From contig JAEXAZ010000325.1 in the NCBI GenBank assembly GCA_023394255.1, positions 1 to 28,120 on the forward strand: a stretch of 28,120 bases of DNA. The letters are read 5' to 3'. The stretch is from Bacillota bacterium. GTDB taxonomy: Bacteria > Bacillota > Clostridia > Oscillospirales > Ruminococcaceae. The notes beneath the pieces are model-generated. The model saw nothing but the letters and a program-made list of their open reading frames with translations. It was not told the DNA's origin and made no database searches. Shown here piece after piece: positions 21,802 through 28,120 of the stretch; within the stretch, counting starts at the first letter, position 1, and every line of letters starts with the position of its first letter. The translations under genes and the position numbers were made by a program.

Positions 21802-24288
21802 ATGGAATTGCAGCAAAACACAACGTCAAGGCCGTGCCGCAAGGCTTTTTGTATTGCCCTGTTGACAGCGTCTGTCATTTTTATCCCGTTTATGATTTGG
21901 GACAAGGGATATTTTTTCTTTTTCGGTGATTTCAACGTCCAGCAGATTCCTTTTTATAAGCTGGCTCATGAGGCGGTGCGCAGCGGAGCTGTTTTCTGGA
22001 ACTGGTACACCGATCTCGGTGTAAATTTTATCGGCTCCTACAGCTTTTATTTGGTCGGCAGCCCTTTTTTTTGGCTGACGCTGCCGTTCCCCACGGAATT
22101 TGTTCCCCACCTGATGGCGCCGCTGTTCATTCTCAAGCATGCCTGCGCCGCATTCACCGGTACGCTTTATTTAAAACGGTTTGTCCGTACGCCGAATTAC
22201 GCCGTTCTCGGGGGGCTGCTTTACGCCTTTTCCGGATTTGCGGTTTACAATATCTTTTTCAACCACTTTCATGAGGCGATTATCTGTTTCCCCCTGCTGT
22301 TGGTTGGGCTCGAGGAACTGATCGTCAACGACCGGCGCGGCCTGTTCGCGCTTTCGGTGGCGATCAACGCGTTTATCAACTATTGGTTTTTCATCGGCGA
22401 AGTAGTGTTTGTCATCCTCTATTTTATCATCCGCTCTCTGTCGCCCGACTGGAAGATGAGCTTCCGCAAATTTTTCTGGACAGCGTTCGAATCGGTTATC
22501 GGTGTCCTGCTGTCGATGTGCCTGCTGCTGCCCTCGGTGCTTGCGATTACGGGCAATCCCAGAACCGGCATCACAGAACTGCTCGACGGCTGGAATTTCT
22601 GGCTGTACTGGCATTGCCAGCTTTATCCCGCAATCGGTGCTTCCGCTTTTTTCCCGCCCGACCTGCCCTCACGCCCCAACCTGTTCCCCGACCGCGGGGC
22701 AAAATGGGCTTCGCTTTCGGCATGGCTGCCGTTTTTCAGCATGTCCGGCGTCATTGCCTACCTGCAGTGCAAGCGCGACTGGCTGCGCAGAATCCTGCTG
22801 ATCAGCTTCCTGTTCGCGCTGGTTCCGGGCCTGAACAGTATGTTCATTCTGTTTAACGGTTCCTATTATGCGCGCTGGTACTATATGCCGGTGCTGCTGA
22901 TGGCGCTTGCCACCATCCGCGCGCTGGAAAACCGCTCGATCAACCTGAACCGCGGATTCCGCTGGACAATGGTCATCACCGCCGCAACCTCCGCGATTCT
23001 GGCGTTTACGCCCATCATTGATTCTTCCGGAAAAGTTACCTGGGGGCTTACCAAATATCCCGAACGCTTTCTTGCCATCGCCGCCATCGCCTTGGCGGGG
23101 CTGATTGCTCTGGGGATCCTCCTTCGGCGCTACCGCGAATCCAGACTGTTTTTCCGCATGCTCTGCGGCTGCCTGTGCTTTATCATTGTCGCTTATACCG
23201 GCACCTTTATCGGCATGGGCAAAACCCATTCGGACGATACCGATTTCATCCGCGACGTGGCCCTGAAAGGGCGCTATCAGCTCCAGCTTCCAGACAGCGA
23301 TACCTTCGCGCGGTCGGATATTTATAAAGGCATGGACAACCTTGGCATGTACTGGCATCTGCCGAATATCCAGGCTTTCCACAGCATTATCCCTGTTTCC
23401 ATCATGGATTTTTATCCAAAAGTCGGCGTCAAGCGCGACGTATCCTCCAAGCCGGAGACAAAATACTATCAGCTGCGTCCCCTGCTCTCCGTACGCTGGC
23501 TGTTCGTCAAGGAAGATGAAGAGGACCAGGACCTGATGCCCGGGTGGGAACTGCAGTCCACGCAGCTTGGCTACCACGTCTATGAGAACCAGAATTTTAT
23601 CCCGATGGGCTTCACCTATGACTATTATATCAATGAGCGTGATTTTGAAAAAATCCCGGAAGAAAAACGGGCGGCCGTGCTCCTGCGCGCATTGATCCTG
23701 CCGGACGACGACAGCCTGGATTACACCGACATTCTCGAGCGGATGCCGCAGGAATATTATGAGGATCTGGGTGAAAAGGATTATTTCACCGACTGCCAGA
23801 ACCGGCGCGCAACCGCCGGGGATTCGTTCGTCATCGACCGGCGCGGTTTTACCTCCGCAATCAATCTTCCGCGCGAAAATCTGGTCTTCTATTCGGTTCC
23901 CTATGACAAGGGCTGGTCTGCTACGGTAAACGGGGAACCGGCTGAAGTCCAGAAGGTCTCCATTGGGTTCATGGCGGTCCGCGCGCCGGAGGGACAGAAT
24001 ACCATCCGCTTTACGTATACCCCGCCCGGTCTGTATGCCGGCATTGCCGCAAGCGCCGGCGGGCTGGTGCTGCTGCTCATTTATCTGCTGCTCTGGAAAC
24101 GCTTCCGAAAAGCCGTCCCTGAAAAAGAGAAGCCTGTTGAAGGCGGGGAATCCGACGTTTTCTATCCCGAAGACGAACCGCGGGCGGAATGGCTGGAAGC
24201 CCCGGAAAGCGAGGCCGAAGACGAGCTTCCAAAGCCGCCCGAAGACTGGTTCGATTCGCCCGATGCGCCGGAAAATAACGACCGTTGA
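21802..24288 (+). CDS. YfhO-family integral membrane glycosyltransferase-like protein
   Basis: The 828-residue protein has about a dozen membrane segments in residues 15-500, the conserved early loop GDFNVQQIPFYKLAHEA with an acidic residue suited to GT-C chemistry, and FNHFHEAIICFPLLLVGLEEL, both typical of the YfhO family. A soluble, probably extracellular domain follows (about 510-740), then a last membrane helix (about 743-765) and an unusual acidic, proline-rich cytoplasmic tail of about 60 residues. YfhO in Bacillus is known to transfer a sugar from polyprenyl phosphate to teichoic acid together with CsbB. ATG 21802 has GGAGG at 21790-21794; the frame is open further up to 21745 but without a ribosome site. 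Operon with the next two genes. Confidence 0.88.
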   Translation: MELQQNTTSRPCRKAFCIALLTASVIFIPFMIWDKGYFFFFGDFNVQQIPFYKLAHEAVRSGAVFWNWYTDLGVNFIGSYSFYLVGSPFFWLTLPFPTEFVPHLMAPLFILKHACAAFTGTLYLKRFVRTPNYAVLGGLLYAFSGFAVYNIFFNHFHEAIICFPLLLVGLEELIVNDRRGLFALSVAINAFINYWFFIGEVVFVILYFIIRSLSPDWKMSFRKFFWTAFESVIGVLLSMCLLLPSVLAITGNPRTGITELLDGWNFWLYWHCQLYPAIGASAFFPPDLPSRPNLFPDRGAKWASLSAWLPFFSMSGVIAYLQCKRDWLRRILLISFLFALVPGLNSMFILFNGSYYARWYYMPVLLMALATIRALENRSINLNRGFRWTMVITAATSAILAFTPIIDSSGKVTWGLTKYPERFLAIAAIALAGLIALGILLRRYRESRLFFRMLCGCLCFIIVAYTGTFIGMGKTHSDDTDFIRDVALKGRYQLQLPDSDTFARSDIYKGMDNLGMYWHLPNIQAFHSIIPVSIMDFYPKVGVKRDVSSKPETKYYQLRPLLSVRWLFVKEDEEDQDLMPGWELQSTQLGYHVYENQNFIPMGFTYDYYINERDFEKIPEEKRAAVLLRALILPDDDSLDYTDILERMPQEYYEDLGEKDYFTDCQNRRATAGDSFVIDRRGFTSAINLPRENLVFYSVPYDKGWSATVNGEPAEVQKVSIGFMAVRAPEGQNTIRFTYTPPGLYAGIAASAGGLVLLLIYLLLWKRFRKAVPEKEKPVEGGESDVFYPEDEPRAEWLEAPESEAEDELPKPPEDWFDSPDAPENNDR

Positions 24289-24309
24289 CTTTCAAAAGGA
24301 GGCTCACAG

Positions 24310-25263
24310 ATGAACGAAACCCTATACCTTGTCATCCCCTGTTACAACGAACAGGAGGTGCTGCCAGAAACCTCCAAACGCCTTGCGGCAAAGCTGGGCG
24401 GCATGATGGACAAAGGGGTGGTATCGGAGAACAGCCGCATTCTGTTCGTGGACGACGGCAGCCGGGACACCACCTGGGCCATCATTGCCGACCTGCATAA
24501 AAAGCAGCCCCGTCTGTTTTCCGGGCTGAAGCTGGCGCATAACCGCGGGCATCAGAACGCGCTTGTGGCGGGGCTGACCATGGCCAGGGAGTACTGCGAC
24601 ATGGCGATCTCGCTGGACGCCGACCTGCAGGACGATGTGGACGCGATTGACAAATTCGTCAGCGAATATTACAGCGGCTGTGATATTGTATACGGTGTGC
24701 GCTCGTCACGCGCCAAGGACACCGTTTTTAAACGTTCCACCGCGCTCGGTTACTATAAATTCCTCAAGCTGATGGGTGTCGAAATCGTTGAAAACCACGC
24801 CGATTACCGGCTGATGAGCCGACGCGCGCTCGAAGCGCTCATGCAGTATGACGAAGTGAACCTGTTTCTGCGCGGAATCGTGCCGCTCATCGGCTTTCGC
24901 ACCTCCATCGTCACCTACGAACGCAACGAGCGGTTCGCGGGAGAATCCAAATATCCGCTCAAAAAGATGCTGGCGTTCGCCATCGACGGCATCACTTCCT
25001 TTTCGGTGAAGCCCATCCGGTTCATCACCGCTCTCGGGATGCTGATTTTCGCGGGCAGTGTCATCGCCCTGCTCACACTGCTGCTGCTCAAGCTGTTCGG
25101 ATATACCGTCACAGGCTGGACAACCCTGATGGGCTCCATCTGGGCCATCGGAGGCATCCAGCTGCTCTGTCTGGGCGTCATCGGCGAATATATCGGCAAA
25201 ATTTATATTGAGGTCAAGCACCGTCCGCGTTTCCTCGCGGACCGCTTTCTAAACCAAAAATAG
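24310..25263 (+). CDS. Polyprenyl-phosphate glycosyltransferase, GT2 family (CsbB/DPM1-like)
   Basis: The 317-residue enzyme has an N-terminal GT-A fold: VIPCYNEQE, FVDDGSRDTT, and the metal-binding DAD in SLDADLQDD (D103, D105). LKLAHNRGHQNALVAG and DYRLMSR are typical of the CsbB and GtrB group. Two C-terminal membrane helices (about 232-264 and 270-301) anchor it. It would load a nucleotide-sugar residue onto undecaprenyl phosphate at the inner face. AAAGGAGG just upstream of ATG 24310 supports the start. It lies 21 bases after the yfhO-type gene, so the pair reproduces the known CsbB-YfhO partnership. No GtcA-type flippase gene is adjacent. Confidence 0.93.
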   Translation: MNETLYLVIPCYNEQEVLPETSKRLAAKLGGMMDKGVVSENSRILFVDDGSRDTTWAIIADLHKKQPRLFSGLKLAHNRGHQNALVAGLTMAREYCDMAISLDADLQDDVDAIDKFVSEYYSGCDIVYGVRSSRAKDTVFKRSTALGYYKFLKLMGVEIVENHADYRLMSRRALEALMQYDEVNLFLRGIVPLIGFRTSIVTYERNERFAGESKYPLKKMLAFAIDGITSFSVKPIRFITALGMLIFAGSVIALLTLLLLKLFGYTVTGWTTLMGSIWAIGGIQLLCLGVIGEYIGKIYIEVKHRPRFLADRFLNQK

Positions 25264-25277
25264 AGGAGGACCATTCT

Positions 25278-26165
25278 ATGTCACAGTATCAGCTCAAATA
25301 TGGAAAAGCAACCGCAGCCGTTAATTCCGTCGGAGGCGAGCTTGCTTCTTACACAGCCGCAAATGGCAGGAATTACATCTGGAAGGGCGACCCGGTAGTC
25401 TGGGCGAGCCATTCCCCCGTGCTGTTCCCGGTGGTCGGCACCACCATCGACGGCAAAATCAAAATCGCAGGCAAAGAATATGAAATCCAGAAGCACGGTT
25501 TTACCCGCAAGCTGGAATTCCAGCTGGGCAAGCACGGCGAGGACTTTGTGGAGTACACTCTGAGCTCCAATCCCGATCTGCTCAGGCAGTATCCGTTCGA
25601 GTTTACCCTGCACGTCACCCACACGATCTGCGAAGACGGATTCCGCACCGATTTTCTGGTGGAAAATCAATCGGATAAACGCATGCCCATGTGCATCGGC
25701 GGGCACCCCGGCTTCAACTGTCCGATCGGCGAGGGAGAATCGTTTGAGGATTATGTGCTGAAATTTGAATGTGTGGAGCACACCGAAAACACCCTTGCGC
25801 CCAACGGCGGCTGCATCACCGGCACCGAATGGCTGCCCGAGTTCACAGACACCGACACGCTTGCCCTCAAACACAGCCTGTTTGATCCGCGCGACGCGCT
25901 GATCTTCGCCGCCCCGAAATCCCGTGTCGTGAAGCTGGTCAACTCCAAAACCGGCAAAGGCCTGGAATTTGATTTCCATAAATTTGACGCGCTCGGCATC
26001 TGGTCGGCCCCCAACAAGAACGCCCCTTATGTCTGCCTGGAACCCTGGTGCGGACTGCCCGCCTATCAGGGGGAAACCGGCAGCTTTGAGGATAAGCCCT
26101 ATGTCAGAATCCTGGAGCCCGGCACGAGTTTTCAGGTTGGTTATTCGATGAAGGTGATCGACTAA
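25278..26165 (+). CDS. Aldose 1-epimerase family protein (LacX type)
   Basis: The 295-residue protein is a galactose-mutarotase-like beta-sandwich. The catalytic-type histidines are H73 (IQKHGFTR) and H143 (GGHPGFNCP), with the base in VCLEPWCG late in the protein. It probably interconverts the anomers of a hexose or hexose phosphate; the LacX subgroup has no firm substrate. It follows the glycosyltransferase by 14 bases with GAGGAGG directly before ATG 25278, so it may condition the sugar for the surface polymer, or be a housekeeping gene joined to the operon. Confidence 0.9.
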   Translation: MSQYQLKYGKATAAVNSVGGELASYTAANGRNYIWKGDPVVWASHSPVLFPVVGTTIDGKIKIAGKEYEIQKHGFTRKLEFQLGKHGEDFVEYTLSSNPDLLRQYPFEFTLHVTHTICEDGFRTDFLVENQSDKRMPMCIGGHPGFNCPIGEGESFEDYVLKFECVEHTENTLAPNGGCITGTEWLPEFTDTDTLALKHSLFDPRDALIFAAPKSRVVKLVNSKTGKGLEFDFHKFDALGIWSAPNKNAPYVCLEPWCGLPAYQGETGSFEDKPYVRILEPGTSFQVGYSMKVID

Positions 26166-26220
26166 CCGGCTGTTATAGTGCTAGATCGGTACTTATGAGA
26201 ACGCAATTTCGCTGAATCGA

Positions 26221-26256
26221 AAGGAGCCCTGTTTCTTAACGGAAACAGGGCTCCTT
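26221..26256. terminator. Bidirectional hairpin between the epimerase gene and the radical SAM gene
   Basis: AAGGAGCCCTGTTTC (26221-26235) and GAAACAGGGCTCCTT (26242-26256) form a perfect 15-bp stem with a 6-nt loop. The T run after it is short (CCTTTGCTTTAT on the plus strand, CTTTCG on the minus), so it is a strong hairpin with a modest U tract. It serves converging genes; 26166-26220 before it shows nothing else recognisable. Confidence 0.8.
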
Positions 26257-26260
26257 TGCT

Positions 26261-27859
26261 TTATAACGGGATCTTTTTATAGGCGGCGCGCCCGAGCGCG
26301 TCCTTTACCCCGTAATCGCAGACAACCGCGATCACGCCGGGCGTGTGTTCCAAAGCGGTGACGTCGAACGGGAACACCTCCGCCGCCTGATTTTTGGACA
26401 GGTGAAGCTGTGCAAGCTCCCGGCGGTAATTCCCGGTCAGGCTTTTCCCGCAGCAGTCCGGCAATTTTTTGGGGCGCTCCTTGCGCAGAAGGTCAAACCG
26501 GACCAGCCAGCGGAGTCGTTCCGGGTCACAGCCCCGCTCCGCCGCAAACGCAAACAGCAGGTCGTAGTATTCATACTTGCCCACGCTGCGCTGTTTCGGC
26601 ATCCGTTCCCCCAGCGCCAGAAACGCTTCAAACGGGGACGGGCAGAACCGGAGCAGATACGCGAGCGTATTCTCAAACCGGCCGCTGTTATAGTAAACCT
26701 CGGTCATCTCCTCCACCGATTTCAGGCGGTTCAGCTCGGGAAAGGAGAGCTCCCGTGTGCGCAGGACTTCATAGGGCGGGTTTTCGCTGTGTACAAGCCC
26801 GTATGCCCCGCGCTGCGCATACAGCCGGGAACCGCGCAGCAGCTTTAAAAATCCCAATTGCAGCTGTTCCGGGCGAAGCGCGAACACTTCGTCGAACGAC
26901 TGCCCGAACCGCGCAAAGCCTTCCCCGGGGAGCCCCGCGATCAAGTCCAGATGCTGGTGGATGTTCCCGGCGGATTTGACCGCCAAAACATTTTCCCGCA
27001 GCTTTGCAAAATCCGTCTTCCGGCAGACGGTCTCCATTGTTTCGCCGCAGGTGCTCTGCACGCCGATTTCAAACTGGAACAGACCGGGCCGCACCGTTTT
27101 CAGGAACGCAATTTGTTCCTCTGTGAGCAGGTCGCCGCCAAGCTCCATCTGAAAACAGGTCATCCGGTTATCCTGCTCCGCGAGGTAGCGCCAAATCCGC
27201 AGGGCGCGATTTGCGTCGAGATTGAACGTGCGGTCGACAAACTTGACCTGCATCACCTTAGCGTCGAGAAGCCGCTGCAGATCCGTAAAGACCAGCGGCA
27301 GCGAACGAGCCCGTGTCGTGCGGTCGGCGGAGGACAGGCAATAGCTGCATCCGAACGGGCATCCCCTCGTGGACTCATAATAAATCACCCGGTTTTGCAG
27401 GGAATCCAGATCCTCGTAGGGAAACGGCAGCGTATCCAAATCTATGAATCCGTCCGCGCAAAACACACCGCGCGGGCGGGCTTCATCCAGTACCCGCGCG
27501 ATCTGCCCTTCCCCCTCGCCGCAGAGGATGCCATCCGCCCACGGCATGGACGCCAGCTGCCTTTCCGCGTCAAAGCTGACCTCCGGCCCGCCGAGCAGGA
27601 TGGACGCCTCCGGGAACAGCAGACGCAGGTCCGCGCCGATGCGCCGCACCATCCCGATATTCCAGATATAGCAGGAGAACAGCACCCTGTCGGGCGCGAA
27701 GGCCGCAATTTCCTGTAAAATAGCGTCCGGCATCTGATTGATGGTGAATTCCGCGAATTCAGCAGGGATTTTCGCGGCATCCAGCGCTTTTTTCAGGGCG
27801 CGCACAGCCAGATTGGTATGAGAAAATTTTGCGTTGATTGCAACCAGCAGAGTTTTCAA
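26261..27859 (-). CDS. Radical SAM protein with N-terminal B12-binding-type domain and C-terminal DUF4080 region
   Basis: The 532-residue protein has a Rossmann-like B12-binding-type domain (about 1-135, with NAKFSHTNLAVRAL and GGPEVSF), a radical SAM core (about 155-360) with cluster cysteines C167, C171 and C174 in the CxxxCxxC motif of TRGCPFGCSYC, and a C-terminal part with KYEYYDLLFAFAAERG typical of DUF4080 proteins. The classical DxHxxG cobalamin motif is absent, so cobalamin use is uncertain. The reaction and substrate are unknown. The start is TTG 27859 with AAAGG about 10 nt upstream. It lies 31 bases after the tex stop, so it is co-transcribed with it. Long antisense open frames here are composition artefacts. 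Confidence 0.9.
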   Translation of the reverse strand: MKTLLVAINAKFSHTNLAVRALKKALDAAKIPAEFAEFTINQMPDAILQEIAAFAPDRVLFSCYIWNIGMVRRIGADLRLLFPEASILLGGPEVSFDAERQLASMPWADGILCGEGEGQIARVLDEARPRGVFCADGFIDLDTLPFPYEDLDSLQNRVIYYESTRGCPFGCSYCLSSADRTTRARSLPLVFTDLQRLLDAKVMQVKFVDRTFNLDANRALRIWRYLAEQDNRMTCFQMELGGDLLTEEQIAFLKTVRPGLFQFEIGVQSTCGETMETVCRKTDFAKLRENVLAVKSAGNIHQHLDLIAGLPGEGFARFGQSFDEVFALRPEQLQLGFLKLLRGSRLYAQRGAYGLVHSENPPYEVLRTRELSFPELNRLKSVEEMTEVYYNSGRFENTLAYLLRFCPSPFEAFLALGERMPKQRSVGKYEYYDLLFAFAAERGCDPERLRWLVRFDLLRKERPKKLPDCCGKSLTGNYRRELAQLHLSKNQAAEVFPFDVTALEHTPGVIAVVCDYGVKDALGRAAYKKIPL

Positions 27860-27890
27860 CCGTGCGCCGCCTTTCTGTTTAAAACTTATT

Positions 27891-28120
27891 TTAACCTTGG
27901 GGCTGATTTTGATTTTTGGGCTGTTTCATCGTGAGCGAAATCCGCTTTTTCGCCGTGTCCACTCCCAGCACCCAGACCGTGACAATATCGCCCACCTTGA
28001 GCACCTCGCTCGGATGTTTGATAAAGCGGTTGGTAATCTGCGAGATATGCACGAGGCCGTCCTGATGGACGCCGATATCCACAAATACGCCAAAGTCGAT
28101 GACGTTGCGCACCGTCCCTT
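27891..28120 (-). CDS. tex: Tex-type RNA-binding protein, C-terminal S1 domain (partial)
   Basis: Only the 3' end is in the window; the gene continues beyond base 28120. The visible 76 residues read GTVRNVIDFGVFVDIGVHQDGLVHIS and on (split over the edge), which matches the S1 domain ending of Tex/YhgF, a conserved RNA-binding transcription accessory protein. The final residues (KNQNQPQG) form a short polar tail. Other S1 proteins are possible, but DFGVFVDIGVHQDGLVHIS is highly Tex-like. It is the upstream partner of the radical SAM gene. Confidence 0.85.
   Translation of the reverse strand, partial: GTVRNVIDFGVFVDIGVHQDGLVHISQITNRFIKHPSEVLKVGDIVTVWVLGVDTAKKRISLTMKQPKNQNQPQG

Noticed and set aside
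1..28120. CRISPR arrays, insertion sequences, phage genes, toxin-antitoxin pairs, tRNA genes
   Set aside because: I read for regular short repeats, transposase or integrase motifs and cloverleaf-like sequences and found none.

Overview
The window looks like a chromosomal segment of a low-to-mid GC Gram-positive anaerobe of the Clostridia, most likely the Oscillospirales/Ruminococcaceae group. This is inferred from the gene set (class 1B PyrD with PyrK, a QueT transporter, GlnRS beside GluRS, a YfhO plus CsbB-type glycosyltransferase pair, a DUF4080 radical SAM protein, an orphan MsmK-type ATPase) and from strong purine-rich ribosome binding sites with several TTG starts. I see no phage, insertion sequence, CRISPR, tRNA or rRNA. 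Gene density is high and no gene-free stretch exceeds 300 bases; the longest gaps (about 120-210 bases) hold the promoters and leaders listed.

Layout. 1-4442 (+): the end of trpD, then trpC, trpF, a DAHP synthase gene, trpB and trpA, overlapping or closely spaced, closed by a strong terminator at 4470-4501. 4500-5405 (-): ribonuclease Z, convergent with the trp operon. 5541-6749 (+): a Crp/Fnr-family regulator and a small flavodoxin. 6766-7641 (-): an AraC-family regulator, divergent from a shared sugar-ABC ATPase (MsmK/UgpC type, 7778-8890, +) and a DUF624 membrane protein (9017-9706, +). 9744-10271 (-): a QueT queuosine-precursor transporter with a structured leader that may be a preQ1 riboswitch. 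10478-21060 (+): a same-strand run of pyrK, pyrD, a histidine phosphatase, ruvX, gltX, glnS and a 1441-residue multi-PAS GGDEF/EAL protein. 21104-21670 (-): a YfbR-type HD nucleotidase. 21802-26165 (+): a YfhO-family membrane protein, a polyprenyl-phosphate glycosyltransferase and a LacX-type aldose epimerase, probably one surface-glycosylation operon. 26261-28120 (-): a B12-binding-type radical SAM protein behind the 3' end of tex.

How the genes work together. The trp operon contains its own DAHP synthase, so the first step of the shikimate pathway is co-expressed with the late tryptophan steps. PyrK and PyrD form the NAD-linked dihydroorotate dehydrogenase. GltX and GlnS together suggest Gln-tRNA is charged directly. 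The CsbB-like enzyme would load a sugar onto polyprenyl phosphate, and the YfhO protein would transfer it to a surface polymer outside the membrane.

The most interesting items are regulatory or architectural: the candidate preQ1 leader with back-to-back promoters at 10377-10441, a perfect 11-bp-arm palindrome at 21721-21747 between yfbR and the yfhO operon, the DAHP synthase inside the trp operon, and the very large c-di-GMP protein with one intact and one degenerate GGDEF domain. I did not find a clear case for a wholly new defence or mobile system here.
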